From: Acetobacteraceae bacterium H6797
GTDB lineage: Bacteria; Pseudomonadota; Alphaproteobacteria; Acetobacterales; Acetobacteraceae
Reading direction: 5' to 3'
DNA: 64,000 nucleotides
Assembly (NCBI GenBank): GCA_015223225.1
Contig: JADFCQ010000002.1
Span: forward strand, 62,001 to 126,000
Made by a program: the position numbers and the translations under genes. Of this stretch, positions 23,247-31,999 are shown one piece after another. The notes below the pieces were generated by a model that made no database searches, was not told where the DNA came from, and was given only the letters and a program-made list of their open reading frames with translations. Every line of letters begins with the position of its first letter. Within the stretch, counting starts at the first letter, position 1.

Positions 23247-23713
23247 GCCCGGCCCTCAGCGGCCGGCTCGGCCTCGCGCGGCATGAAATGGTCGAGCACC
23301 TGGGCGAGCACGCGCATCACGACGGCCATGTCTTCCGCCGAAACCCCGGCCAGGGCCTCCTCCCGCACGCGAAGCGCGGCGACCTCCACCATCTCCACCA
23401 TCTCCCGCCCCGCATCGGTGAGCAGGATGGCCTTGGCCCGCCGATCGCTCGCCTCCTCCCGGCGCTCGATCAGCCCCTGGGCCTCCAGCAGGTCGAGCAG
23501 GCGCACCACGGCCGAATTGTCGAGGAGCAGCGCCGCGGCGAGCTGCTTCTGCCGCAGCGCCACCGGCGCGCGGGCGAGATGGATGAGCGGCAGCCAGGTC
23601 GCCTCGGTCAGGCCGAAGGGCTCCAAGGCCCTGTCCACCGCGCGGCGCCATTGCCGCGCCGTCTGCGCGAGCAGCGGCCCGAAACCGGCCCGCATCGCTT
23701 CCATCCCATCCAT
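23243..23713 (-). CDS. MarR-family transcriptional regulator
   Basis: The 156-residue protein is a standard MarR winged helix: TEATWLPLIHLARAPVALRQ (about 38-57), recognition helix LLDNSAVVRLLDLLEAQG, and wing EEASDRRAKAILLT. It is the first gene of a two-gene unit with the efflux transporter and is probably its repressor, released by a phenolic or drug ligand, as is usual for MarR/efflux pairs. It diverges from proC with a 129-bp gap containing both promoters. Confidence 0.88.
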   Translation of the reverse strand: MDGMEAMRAGFGPLLAQTARQWRRAVDRALEPFGLTEATWLPLIHLARAPVALRQKQLAAALLLDNSAVVRLLDLLEAQGLIERREEASDRRAKAILLTDAGREMVEMVEVAALRVREEALAGVSAEDMAVVMRVLAQVLDHFMPREAEPAAEGRA

Positions 23714-23842
23714 CGTGGCGATCCGCCATTCGTTGATACGTCATCTAATGACATTCCACCGATGCCGCCTAGCCCATAAGGAGCTAGTGACAATCGCCCC
23801 GCACCGGTCCATGCAGGGGCCGAGATGGCTGGAGATTGCGAC

Positions 23843-24652
23843 ATGAGCGGGAATTTGCCGCCGCTGCTGCTGGTGGGTTGCGGGAAGATGGGCGGCGCCA
23901 TGCTGGCCGGCTGGCTGGAACTGGGCCTGAGCGACTGCGTGGTGGTGGACCCGCATGCGCATCTCCCGGAAGGTGCCGCCGGCAAGGTGACCTGCATCGC
24001 CTCGCCGGAGCATATCCCCGCCGGCTTCGCCCCCGCCGCCGTGCTGCTGGCCACCAAGCCGCAGGAAGCGCCGAATACCCTGCCCCATTACGCGCGTTTC
24101 GCGGGTTCGGCCGTCTTCGTCTCGATCATGGCGGGCAAGACCGTCGCCGGCCTGCGCCAGGGCCTTGGCGGCGAGGCGGCCGTGGTGCGCGCCATGCCCA
24201 ATACGCCCGCCGCCATCCGCCAGGGCTTCACCGCCGCCTTCGCGGGCCCGGGCGTCTCTGACGCGCAGCGCAAGCTCGCCGATACCATGCTCGCCGCCAT
24301 CGGCGAGGTCGCCTGGGTGGAGGATGAGGCGCTGATCGACCCGGTGACGGCCGTTTCAGGCGGCGGCCCGGCCTATGTCTTCCTCCTGGCCGAGGTGCTG
24401 GAACGGGCGGCGATCAGCCAGGGCATCCCGGCAGATCTCGCCCGCCGGATGGCGCGCGCGACCGTCTCCGGCTCCGGCAATCTCCTGGCCGCCAGCAGCC
24501 AGGACGCCGCCGATCTGCGCAAGGCCGTCACCAGCCCCAAAGGCACGACCGAGCGGGCGCTCGCCGTGCTCATGGCCGAGCCCGCCTGGCCGAAGCTGAT
24601 GGAAGAGGCCATCGCCGCCGCGACGGCGCGCTCGCGCGAATTGGCGAGCTGA
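23843..24652 (+). CDS. proC: Pyrroline-5-carboxylate reductase
   Basis: ProC reduces 1-pyrroline-5-carboxylate to L-proline with NAD(P)H, the last step of proline synthesis. The 269-residue protein has a Rossmann opening LLVGCGKMGGAMLAGW (about 8-23), VRAMPNTPAAIRQG (about 113-126) and the ProC signature AVSGGGPAYVFLLAEVLERAA-type region (about 170-190). The ATG at 23843 has GGAGA nine bases upstream; another in-frame ATG lies six codons earlier. It is cytosolic. One base separates its stop from the next start. Confidence 0.95.
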   Translation: MSGNLPPLLLVGCGKMGGAMLAGWLELGLSDCVVVDPHAHLPEGAAGKVTCIASPEHIPAGFAPAAVLLATKPQEAPNTLPHYARFAGSAVFVSIMAGKTVAGLRQGLGGEAAVVRAMPNTPAAIRQGFTAAFAGPGVSDAQRKLADTMLAAIGEVAWVEDEALIDPVTAVSGGGPAYVFLLAEVLERAAISQGIPADLARRMARATVSGSGNLLAASSQDAADLRKAVTSPKGTTERALAVLMAEPAWPKLMEEAIAAATARSRELAS

Positions 24653-24653
24653 G

Positions 24654-25469
24654 ATGGCGGCGGGGATCGGCCGCGCCGGCTGGGCGAAAAAGGGCGCGCC
24701 CCGGCGCCGCCCCGGTGCCGCCTCCGCGCCCGTGCCCCAGCTTGCGCGCGGCCCCCGCCCTGCCCCGCCGACGCCTCGTCTCGCCCCTGCCACTACCACC
24801 GCCGCCGAGATGCTCGCGCGCGTGCTGGTGCAGACCGATACGGTGCTGATCATCGACAAGCCCCAGGGCCTGCCCGTGCATGGCGGCCCCAAGGGGCATG
24901 AGAGCCTGGAGAGCTGGCTGCCGCATCTCCAGCAGGGCAAGCGCCACCTGCCGCAGCCCGCGCATCGGCTCGATGCCGATACGGCCGGCTGCCTCGTGCT
25001 CGGCCGCACCAAGCCGGCGCTGGCCGAACTCGGCGCGCTTTTCGCCGGGCGCGAGGTGAAGAAGACCTATTGGGCCGTGGTGCGCGGCGTGCCCTTCTCT
25101 GACGAGGGGCTGATCGACGCGCCGCTGCGCAAGACCAGCACGGCCAAGACCGGCTGGCGCATGGAGATCCATCCCGAGGGCCAGCCCGCCGTGACCCGAT
25201 GGCGCGTGCTCGGCCGTGGCGAAGGCATGGCCTGGCTGGAACTGTCGCCCGAGACGGGGCGCACGCATCAGCTTCGCGTCCATTGCGCCGCGCAGGGCTG
25301 GCCGATCCTGGGCGATGCGCTCTATGGCGGCGGCACCGGGCCGCTGCATCTACTGGCCCGCGCCATCGCCCTGCCGCTGACGCCGCCCCTCGCCGCCACC
25401 GCCGAGCCGCCCGAGGCGATGCGCCCCGCGCTGGCCGCCTGCGGCTGGTCTGGCCCTGCAACGGCTTGA
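24654..25469 (+). CDS. RluA-family RNA pseudouridine synthase
   Basis: The 271-residue protein converts uridine to pseudouridine in rRNA or tRNA. The catalytic aspartate is in HRLDADTAG (about 102-110), the family HRLDxxTSG motif, and the C-terminal ETGRTHQLRVHCAAQGWPILGD-type box is present. There is no S4 domain. The first 52 residues are Ala/Pro/Arg-rich and outside the domain; an ATG at codon 53 (MLARVLVQTDTVL) could also be the real start. The target nucleotide cannot be told. It follows proC by one base, so it is likely co-transcribed. Confidence 0.88.
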   Translation: MAAGIGRAGWAKKGAPRRRPGAASAPVPQLARGPRPAPPTPRLAPATTTAAEMLARVLVQTDTVLIIDKPQGLPVHGGPKGHESLESWLPHLQQGKRHLPQPAHRLDADTAGCLVLGRTKPALAELGALFAGREVKKTYWAVVRGVPFSDEGLIDAPLRKTSTAKTGWRMEIHPEGQPAVTRWRVLGRGEGMAWLELSPETGRTHQLRVHCAAQGWPILGDALYGGGTGPLHLLARAIALPLTPPLAATAEPPEAMRPALAACGWSGPATA

Positions 25470-25520
25470 CCCCTGGGGCGGGCCATTCTTGACTGAAGGC
25501 TGACAAGCCGGAGTCCGCCC

Positions 25521-26495
25521 ATGCCCGCCACGCATTCGATCGCCGCCACCCCCGAGACCGTGCGCTGGGGCGCCTTCGATGCGAGCTTTCCGCCCGTGGC
25601 GACCGTCGCCTCGGGGGATCTGGTGGTGCTGCAATGCGTCTCCGGGGCGCAGGAGGCCATGCCGCCCGCTTCCATGGGCCTCGTCATCCCGCCCGCCCTG
25701 GCCGCGATCCATGCCGCCGGCGTTCCCCGCCTCGGCCCGCATATCCTGACCGGCCCCGTCGCCGTCGAGGGTGCCGAGCCCGGCGACGTGCTGCGCGTTG
25801 ATATCGAGAAGATCGAGCTCGGCGCCGATTGGGGCTTCTGCGGCTTCCGCCCCCTGATGGGCACGCTGCCGGAGGACTTTCCCTATAAGCGCATGCTCCA
25901 TATCCCGGTCGATCGCGAAGCGCGCACCGGGCGCCTGCCCTTCGGCCCCGAGAATGGCGGGCTGACACTGCCGCTCTCGCCCTTCTTCGGCGTGATGGGC
26001 GTCGCCCCGCCGGAGGAATGGGGCATGATCAGCACGAAGGAGCCGCGCGCCCATGGCGGCAATATGGACAATAAGGAACTGGGCGAAGGGGCGACCCTCT
26101 ACCTCCCCGTCCATACCGCGGGCGCGCTTTTCTCGGCCGGGGACGGCCATGGCGTGCAGGGTGATGGCGAGGTCTGCATCAATGCGCTGGAAATGTGCCT
26201 GACGGGCCATTTCCGCCTCACGCTCCAGAAGGGGGGCGGCGCCAAGGAGCCCGCGCTGCGCTTCCCCCGGGCTGAGACGCCGACCCATTACATCACCATG
26301 GGCATGAACGAGGACCTGGACCTCGCCATGAAGCAGGCCCTGCGCGAGATGATCGCCTTTATCACCCAGAGGGCGAATATTTCGGCTGCCGATGCCTACC
26401 AATTCTGCTCCCTCGCGGTGGACTTCCGAGTCACGCAGACTGTCAACGGCGAAAAGGGCGTCCACGGGATGCTCCGCAAGGGTCTGCTCTTCTGA
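25521..26495 (+). CDS. Acetamidase/formamidase family protein
   Basis: The 324-residue protein matches the FmdA_AmdA family: an early HSIAATPETVRWGAFD, GPHILTGPVAVEGAEPGDVL (about 71-90), the GxxxPRxxGGNMDNKELGEG segment (about 170-190) and an SLAVDFRVTQTVNG end. Members hydrolyse formamide or short amides to ammonia and acid in the cytosol. The substrate here is not known. The start has GGAGT nine bases upstream. No ammonium or amide transporter is adjacent. Confidence 0.88.
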   Translation: MPATHSIAATPETVRWGAFDASFPPVATVASGDLVVLQCVSGAQEAMPPASMGLVIPPALAAIHAAGVPRLGPHILTGPVAVEGAEPGDVLRVDIEKIELGADWGFCGFRPLMGTLPEDFPYKRMLHIPVDREARTGRLPFGPENGGLTLPLSPFFGVMGVAPPEEWGMISTKEPRAHGGNMDNKELGEGATLYLPVHTAGALFSAGDGHGVQGDGEVCINALEMCLTGHFRLTLQKGGGAKEPALRFPRAETPTHYITMGMNEDLDLAMKQALREMIAFITQRANISAADAYQFCSLAVDFRVTQTVNGEKGVHGMLRKGLLF

Positions 26496-26526
26496 TTCAG
26501 GGCAGCTAACGCTACCCCTGGTGGTT

Positions 26527-26569
26527 GACTCATGGGTTTTCCACAAGTTTTTGTGGCAGGCCCCGAGTC
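26527..26569 (+). promoter_or_regulatory. Two GANTC (CcrM) sites upstream of gcrA
   Basis: GACTC at 26527-26531 and GAGTC at 26565-26569 lie 68-110 bases before the gcrA start, in the only plausible promoter space. GANTC is the CcrM methylation target in alphaproteobacteria, and GcrA activates promoters according to its methylation state. Methylation-dependent control of gcrA is therefore a reasonable inference. Confidence 0.5.
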
Positions 26570-26636
26570 AAAGCTTGCCCCTGACCCACTCCCCCGCATA
26601 CTTCATCTGGTATCCGGAAAGCGGTGGAGGCACAGA

Positions 26637-27176
26637 ATGGAGTGGACCTCGGAGGCGATCGATGTTCTTCGTGGCCTTTGGGCCGAAGGGCATTCGACTG
26701 CCGAGATCGGGCGACGCATGGGCGTCTCCAAGAATGCGGTCGTGGGTAAAGCGCACCGGTTGAATCTGCCGGCCCGCCCCAGCCCCATCCGCAGGGAGAG
26801 CGAAGCCCCGGCCGCGACCGTGGCGGCTGCTGCCCCGCCGCAGCCCGCGCCGCGCATGGCCCCGCCGCCGCGCCCGGCAGCCCCGGCCGTAGCACGCGAG
26901 CCCGCGCCGCCCCGCCCGACGGCCCCCGTCGCGGCGAGCCCGGCCACCCCGCCGCGCCCGCCCGTGGCCGCGCCGCCGCCGGTTGCGCCCCGCGCCCCGG
27001 TGCTGCGCACCTTCCCGCGCGCCGGTGCCCGCAGCTGCTGCTGGCCGATCGGCGAGCCCGGTACTTCGGACTTCCGCTTCTGCACCGCCGAGGCGCTGAC
27101 GGCGAAGCCCTATTGCGCTGAGCATGCCTCCGTCGCCTATGTCCGCGCGCGTGACCGCCGCGAGGATGCCGCCTGA
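26637..27176 (+). CDS. gcrA: GcrA cell-cycle regulator
   Basis: GcrA is an alphaproteobacterial sigma70-associated regulator of cell-cycle genes that senses GANTC methylation. The 179-residue protein has the conserved N terminus MEWTSEAIDVLRGLWAEGHS with the helix-turn-helix IGRRMGVSKNAVVGKAHRL, a long Pro/Ala-rich linker (about 46-120) and the C-terminal cysteine module CCWPIGEPGTSDFRFC followed by YCAEH. The linker is longer than in Caulobacter. GGAGG precedes the chosen ATG. A strong terminator follows. Confidence 0.95.
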   Translation: MEWTSEAIDVLRGLWAEGHSTAEIGRRMGVSKNAVVGKAHRLNLPARPSPIRRESEAPAATVAAAAPPQPAPRMAPPPRPAAPAVAREPAPPRPTAPVAASPATPPRPPVAAPPPVAPRAPVLRTFPRAGARSCCWPIGEPGTSDFRFCTAEALTAKPYCAEHASVAYVRARDRREDAA

Positions 27177-27200
27177 CACAGGCCGGAATCCAGCCTGATC

Positions 27201-27225
27201 AAAGGCGCCTTCGGGCGCCTTTTTT
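27201..27225 (+). terminator. Intrinsic terminator of gcrA
   Basis: AAAGGCGCC (27201-27209) pairs with GGCGCCTTT (27214-27222) around a TTCG tetraloop, followed by T residues. It is 25 bases after the gcrA stop and is a textbook Rho-independent terminator. Confidence 0.92.
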
Positions 27226-27274
27226 CATGCGCGCGTTATGGCGGTGGCTTGGGGTGCCCGGCATCCGGGCATGA

Positions 27275-27299
27275 AAAAAGGGGCTCGAAGCCCCTTTTT
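27275..27299. terminator. Bidirectional intrinsic terminator
   Basis: AAAAAGGGGCT (27275-27285) pairs with AGCCCCTTTTT (27289-27299) around CGA. A-run and T-run flank the stem so it works on both strands; it is placed to end the transglycosylase transcript on the minus strand and to back up gcrA termination. Confidence 0.9.
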
Positions 27300-27316
27300 C
27301 TGTCAGCGCCTAGCGC

Positions 27317-28864
27317 TCAGCTCTGAGCGTCGGGCGAGAGCACCATACAGGCGCCGCGGGAGCGCAGCTTCTCGCAGGCCGCCTGGGCAGATTCCCGCGA
27401 CAGCCCGGTGACGCGGGCGCGATAGAGCTTGTTGCGGCCCTGGCTCACCGACTGCACCTGGGTGCGCGAACTGGCGACCGGCACCTGCTGCTTCGCCTGC
27501 CCAGCCGCATTGCGCGCCAGGTTCTCCGACGCGAAGGCACCGACCTGGATGGCCCAGCTGCCGCTCGAAGCGACGGGCGTGGCCGAACGCGGCACGCCGG
27601 CGGCGGGCAGCGTATCGGCGTGGGCCGTCCCGATCAGGCTGAAGCCGCGGCTCGGCTGGCGCGAGGCCAGCTGCACAGGCTCGGGAGCCGAAGGCGGCAC
27701 GAGACGGCCCGGGGCCGCATTGGCCGTGCCCAGCACGCCGGGGCGCGGCGAGAGCGGCGCAGGCGCGCGGACGCCCGTGCCCTGCGAGGCATTGGCCGAG
27801 CCGAAAGCGGATTCAAGCCGCGAGGGCATGGCGGGCGGCGGCGCCGGGATCGCGGCGGCGGCCATCTGCACGGGGCGGGCGCTGGCGCCGGGCGGCGGCG
27901 CGAGGCTCTCCTCCTGCACGCGGGCCGAGCGGGTGCTGCCATCGGGGATCGGGTCCATCCGGACGACCCCGCCGGGCGCCATGATCGGCCCGGCGCTGGC
28001 GATCTGCACCGGGGCCGGCGCAGGCGCCGGGGCGGCCGAGGCCAGGCTCGTCGTGCTGCCATCCGGGATCGGGTCCATCCGGACCACGGGGCCCGGCGGC
28101 AGCTGCGCGACCTTGATGCCCGGGTCCAGCGCGTCACGCTGCTCGCGCAGCGCGAGCATAGTCGAGCTGTCCATCCGGCGCGGGCCAGGCGGAATGTTCA
28201 GCGGGATCTCGGCGGCGGCATAGATCTCCGGCGCCACGCGGCGGTTCGGATGAGCATCGGCGATGCGCGGCCCGATGCGGGCGACGTAATTGCGCGTCTC
28301 GGCCGGAAGGCCCTTGCCATTCCAGAGATAGTCCTCGAAGCGGCGCGGGCCGGCATTATAGGCGGCGAGATAACCGGGCGAGCCATAGAGCTCGTACATC
28401 TCGCGGATATAGGCCGTGCCGGCCATGATGCTGTCATAGGGGTGGTAGGGGTCATCCCCCAGACCGTAGCGCTGGCGCAGCTCGGCATAGGTGCCGGGCA
28501 TCACCTGCATCAAGCCCATGGCACCGACCGGGCTGGTCGCACTGGTGCGCCCCCCGCTCTCCTGGCGCATAACCTCGCGGATCCAACGTTCGGGAACGTC
28601 GAAGCGCTGGGAAGCTTCCTTGATATACGGTCCCCAAGGATCGCTCGGCGGGCCGGGCGGGTTGTAGCTGCTGGGGCGGTTCCAGACCATGCCGCTGCTA
28701 TTGCCGGCACCGGTCGCAACATTCCTTGGCTGGCTGCCACAGGCTGCCAGCAGGGCCACGAGACCCAATGCCAGGGCCATGCGGCCCTGCACCGCGCGGC
28801 TCCCGCGGGTCGCCACATGCGGGGCAACCAGCGCAACGGGCGCCACGAAACGAGATGAAGTCAT
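27317..28864 (-). CDS. Lytic transglycosylase lipoprotein with SLT and SPOR domains
   Basis: The 515-residue protein has a lipoprotein signal with lipobox LAAC (about residue 42), then an SLT lysozyme-like domain (about 75-200) with the catalytic glutamate in MRQESGGR, and the following SPVGAMGLMQVMPGTY and YLAAYNAGP motifs. A long Pro/Ala-rich linker with a duplicated VRMDPIPDGST segment leads to a C-terminal SPOR domain (about 435-510, WAIQVGAFASENLARNAA). SPOR domains bind denuded septal glycan, so it is likely a septal peptidoglycan enzyme of RlpA/MltE-like logic. The ATG at 28864 has GGCAGGGGA upstream and is preferred to earlier in-frame starts. Confidence 0.9.
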   Translation of the reverse strand: MTSSRFVAPVALVAPHVATRGSRAVQGRMALALGLVALLAACGSQPRNVATGAGNSSGMVWNRPSSYNPPGPPSDPWGPYIKEASQRFDVPERWIREVMRQESGGRTSATSPVGAMGLMQVMPGTYAELRQRYGLGDDPYHPYDSIMAGTAYIREMYELYGSPGYLAAYNAGPRRFEDYLWNGKGLPAETRNYVARIGPRIADAHPNRRVAPEIYAAAEIPLNIPPGPRRMDSSTMLALREQRDALDPGIKVAQLPPGPVVRMDPIPDGSTTSLASAAPAPAPAPVQIASAGPIMAPGGVVRMDPIPDGSTRSARVQEESLAPPPGASARPVQMAAAAIPAPPPAMPSRLESAFGSANASQGTGVRAPAPLSPRPGVLGTANAAPGRLVPPSAPEPVQLASRQPSRGFSLIGTAHADTLPAAGVPRSATPVASSGSWAIQVGAFASENLARNAAGQAKQQVPVASSRTQVQSVSQGRNKLYRARVTGLSRESAQAACEKLRSRGACMVLSPDAQS

Positions 28865-29109
28865 TCCCCTGCCTCTCCGTCGGAAACCCGAAGCCACGAG
28901 AAACACCGATCGCGACGAACCGTCTCGAAGACAGTCAGCCGTGAGACTCACCGCGCCCCCACGCGAATGAGCCAAGCGTCCTCAGGGCCGCGGATGCGGA
29001 CCATCAGCATCCTGTCGCTACAGGAGCACGGTCGCGAGCGCAAGCACGCAATCGCGCGAGCGCGAATTGGAGTTTTCCGGAATATTCTCCGTCACTTGCG
29101 TGCAAACAT

Positions 29110-30255
29110 TCACGCCATACCAGAGGCCCGACGCAGGCCCCGGCACAAGGCGAGGCTCAGCAGCCCCGTGACCATGCCCAGGGCGAAGGGCGCGGCACCA
29201 CCAAACACCGCTGCCAGCCCTCCCGCAAGTGGCCCGGCGATACAGAGCGAGACATCGAGAAAAGCAGAGTAGAAGCCAAGTGCGGTGCCCCGATTCTCCA
29301 CCGGCGCCCGATTCATGGCCGCGGTGCCGAGGGCCGGAAAGAGCGGCGAGAAGCCAGCGCCGATCAGCGCCGCGCCCGCCACGCCCCAGAAAGGCGCGGG
29401 CGCCCAGAAGATCAGCGCGAGGCCCAGCACCTCGACCAGGATCGCCGCCTGGACAAGCGCAAGGGCCTCCACCCGCGTCATCACATTTGCGAGGAAGAGC
29501 CTCACGGCGATGAAGCCGAAGCCCAGCGCGCTTAGCGCCATGGGCGCATGGCCCCAGCCCTTGCCCTGGTAGAAGAGCGCGATGAAGGAGAGGACCGCGC
29601 CGAAGCCGCAGGCCGCGAAGGCCAGCGCGATGCCATAGGGCGCGACACGGCGCAGCACCTGCCAGGAGCCGATCCCCTGCCCGCTCTGGCGCGGCGCATC
29701 CCGCTGGAGCCGGGCCATGACGAGCCCCAGCAAGCCAAGCGCCGCCGTCGCCACCGCAATGCCCTCGAAGCCATAGCCCTCCGCGATGAAAGCCCCAAGC
29801 GGCGCCCCGCAGGCGACTCCGCCATAGCTGGCAATGCCGTTCCAGGAGATGATCCGCACCGTCTCGCGCGGGCCGAAGCGCCCCACCGCCCAGGTGAGCG
29901 CGCCGGTGCTGACCCAGCTTTCCCCGAAGCCCAGCGCCAGGCGCCCTGCCAGCAGCAGCACCAGGCTGAGCAGCGGCGCCGCGCTCGCCCAGAGCGCCAG
30001 CAGCGTCAGCCCGCCCGCCAGAATGGTGCCCATATTGCCCCAGGTGACGGCCAGCCGCGCGCCGAATCGGTCCGTGACGCGCCCTGTCTGCGCCCTCGCC
30101 GCCACCGTCGCCACATATTGCGCGCTGACCGCGACACCGGCCCAGACCAGCCCGAAGCCCAGATCCTGCGCCACATAAGCCGGCAGGACGGCCAGCGGCA
30201 GGCCGATGGTCACGTAGCTGAGGAAGGTCATGCCAACGATGGGCAGCAAGGACAT
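29110..30255 (-). CDS. MFS transporter (YfcJ/YhhS-like)
   Basis: The 381-residue protein has 12 predicted helices. Motif A appears as TGRVTDRFGARLAVTWGNMG (about 57-76), and FGESWVSTGALTWAVGRFG (about 110-128) matches the YfcJ/YhhS (arabinose-efflux-like) group. The substrate is not known. Its start codon lies only 19 bases after an intrinsic terminator pointing into it, which leaves no room for a promoter between them; leader control or leaderless transcription should be considered. Confidence 0.85.
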   Translation of the reverse strand: MSLLPIVGMTFLSYVTIGLPLAVLPAYVAQDLGFGLVWAGVAVSAQYVATVAARAQTGRVTDRFGARLAVTWGNMGTILAGGLTLLALWASAAPLLSLVLLLAGRLALGFGESWVSTGALTWAVGRFGPRETVRIISWNGIASYGGVACGAPLGAFIAEGYGFEGIAVATAALGLLGLVMARLQRDAPRQSGQGIGSWQVLRRVAPYGIALAFAACGFGAVLSFIALFYQGKGWGHAPMALSALGFGFIAVRLFLANVMTRVEALALVQAAILVEVLGLALIFWAPAPFWGVAGAALIGAGFSPLFPALGTAAMNRAPVENRGTALGFYSAFLDVSLCIAGPLAGGLAAVFGGAAPFALGMVTGLLSLALCRGLRRASGMA

Positions 30256-30274
30256 TCGGAAGCCTTCTGGGCAT

Positions 30275-30307
30275 AAAAAAGCGCGGCAGCCTGTTCGGGC
30301 TGCCGCG
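30275..30307 (-). terminator. Minus-strand intrinsic terminator just before an MFS gene
   Basis: On the minus strand CGCGGCAGCC (30298-30307) pairs with GGCTGCCGCG-complement arm (30282-30291) around a 6-base loop, followed by six T residues (30275-30280). It lies 140 bases after the peroxiredoxin stop and 19 bases before the MFS start, so it either ends the peroxiredoxin RNA or attenuates the transporter. Confidence 0.85.
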
Positions 30308-30447
30308 TCTCTTAATTCTTTGAGGGACTGCTTCCTGCCTGCCTGGCCCGTTCGGCCTCGACAAGCTGATTTTGTCCAGAAAGTGGCGACGAGATCAAGC
30401 CGCGTTTCTCAATTGGACAAAAAGTCTCACATCACAGAAACGCGAGG

Positions 30448-30930
30448 TCACAGGAGAGCCAGGATCGCCTCGGCCTTGGAGACCTCGAAAGCGCCCGGCG
30501 CCTCGACGCCGACATGCGTCACCACATTGTCCTTGGCGATCAGCGCGAAGCGCTGGCTGCGGATGCCGAGGCCGCGCGGCGTCAGGTCCAGCTCCATGCC
30601 CAGCGCCTTGGTCAGCGCGCCCGAGCCGTCGGCCAGCATCGTCACCTGGCCGGTGATGCCCTGGTCCTTGCCCCAGGCGGCCATCACGAAGGCATCGTTG
30701 ACCGAGAGGCAGGCGATCAGGTCCACACCCTTGGCCTTCAACGCCTCGGCATTGAGCACGAAGCCCGGCAGGTGCTTGGCGGAGCAGGTCGGCGTGAAGG
30801 CACCCGGCACACCGAAGAGCACCACGGTCTTGCCCTTGAAGAGCTCGGCGACATCCACCTCGCGCGGGCCTTCCGGCGTCGCCTCGAAAATTTTGACCGA
30901 GGGAATGTGGTCACCGGTTTTGATCGTCAT
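30448..30930 (-). CDS. Peroxiredoxin, Prx5 type
   Basis: The 160-residue cytosolic protein reduces hydroperoxides using thiols. The peroxidatic Cys49 is in VPGAFTPTCS, preceded by VVLFG, and a second cysteine at Cys74 (DLIACLS) fits the atypical Prx5 pattern; the catalytic Thr is in the same TPTC motif. The C-terminal VTHVGVEAPGAFEVSKAE is typical. The ATG at 30930 has GGAGG eight bases upstream; the frame opens further but without homology. It diverges from yqgE. Confidence 0.92.
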   Translation of the reverse strand: MTIKTGDHIPSVKIFEATPEGPREVDVAELFKGKTVVLFGVPGAFTPTCSAKHLPGFVLNAEALKAKGVDLIACLSVNDAFVMAAWGKDQGITGQVTMLADGSGALTKALGMELDLTPRGLGIRSQRFALIAKDNVVTHVGVEAPGAFEVSKAEAILALL

Positions 30931-31110
30931 GGATACCTCCTTCGGGGGCTCTCGAGGTCTGGCCGGCGGCGGGCGGGATCGGCCCTGCCCTCGGACAGTC
31001 CACCGCATCTCAGGCCAGCCACGGCCCGTGTCAACGGGGGCAGCGGGGCGGCGGCGCGATTATTCCAGGACAAGCAGCGCCGACGCTTGCACGCACCGCA
31101 ACAGGCCGCC

Positions 31111-31812
31111 ATGTTCCCCTCTATGGGACGCCGTATCGACGATTTCGAGGAACACACGCCGGAGGCGAGCACAACTTCGGGCCCCAGGCGCGGTGGCAGC
31201 TCATCCGGCGGCTCGGGCAAGGGCTCGGGCGCCGGCGATCAGGGCGGCAGCCGCGATGACGGCTATCTGTCGGGCCAGATTCTCATCGCCATGCCGGGCA
31301 TGCGCGACGAGCGTTTCGTGCAGTCGATCATCTGCCTCTGCGCCCATTCGATCGACGGCGCGATGGGCATCGTGCTGAACAAGCCGCTCGACAATATCAG
31401 CTTCGAGGACCTCATCCGGCAGCTCGGCGTGGAGCCGGTGCCGCCACGCCGCGAGATCATGCTCTGCTCCGGCGGGCCGGTGGAAAGCGGGCGCGGCTTC
31501 GTGCTGCACACCGCCGACTGGACCTGCGAGGGCTCGCTCCGCGTCGCAGGCGATCTGGCGCTGACGGCGAGTGTCGACATTCTCAAGGCCTTCGCCGAGG
31601 GCGGCGGCCCGCGAGAGGGCGTCTTGGCGCTGGGCTATGCCGGCTGGGGCCCCGGCCAGCTCGAGGACGAGATCCAGCGCAATGCCTGGCTCTCCGTGGG
31701 TGCCGACGAGGCGCTGATCTTCGGGCGCGACCTCTCGGCCAAGTGGCGCGAAGCCCTCGCCCGCCTCAAAGTCGACCCCCTCCTCCTCTCCAGCAGCGCC
31801 GGGCACGCCTGA
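31111..31812 (+). CDS. YqgE/AlgH family protein
   Basis: The 233-residue protein has the DUF179 fold: GYLSGQILIAMPGMRDERF (about 51-69), VIYICxH-like SIICLCAHSIDGAMGIVLNKPL (about 72-93 in parts), GGPVESGRGFVLH and LGYAGWGPGQLEDEI. The family has no agreed function; it was once linked to alginate control. A Gly/Ser-rich linker (about 28-48) separates a short basic start from the domain. A second ATG lies four codons in. A strong hairpin overlaps its stop. Confidence 0.88.
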   Translation: MFPSMGRRIDDFEEHTPEASTTSGPRRGGSSSGGSGKGSGAGDQGGSRDDGYLSGQILIAMPGMRDERFVQSIICLCAHSIDGAMGIVLNKPLDNISFEDLIRQLGVEPVPPRREIMLCSGGPVESGRGFVLHTADWTCEGSLRVAGDLALTASVDILKAFAEGGGPREGVLALGYAGWGPGQLEDEIQRNAWLSVGADEALIFGRDLSAKWREALARLKVDPLLLSSSAGHA

Positions 31813-31845
31813 GCGATCTAAAAGATCGCTCAGGCTGTTTTCTTT
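31807..31845 (+). terminator. Terminator overlapping the yqgE stop
   Basis: A perfect 13-bp stem GCCTGAGCGATCT (31807-31819) and AGATCGCTCAGGC (31823-31835) around AAA, followed by TGTTTTCTTT. The stop codon TGA (31810-31812) is inside the left arm, so the ribosome must clear the stem as it terminates. Confidence 0.88.
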
Positions 31846-31999
31846 GCCCTCAGACGCCGGGCGCGCGCATCCGCGCGCTTGGCTTCCGCCGGATTGCCGG
31901 CGGGCCGCAGAAGCGGCCTCGGCGCCAAGCGCCGTTGGCTCCTCAAGAACATGATGCGAGTGGCCGGTCGCCGGCGCGGCCAAGGCCGCGCCGCACTTC

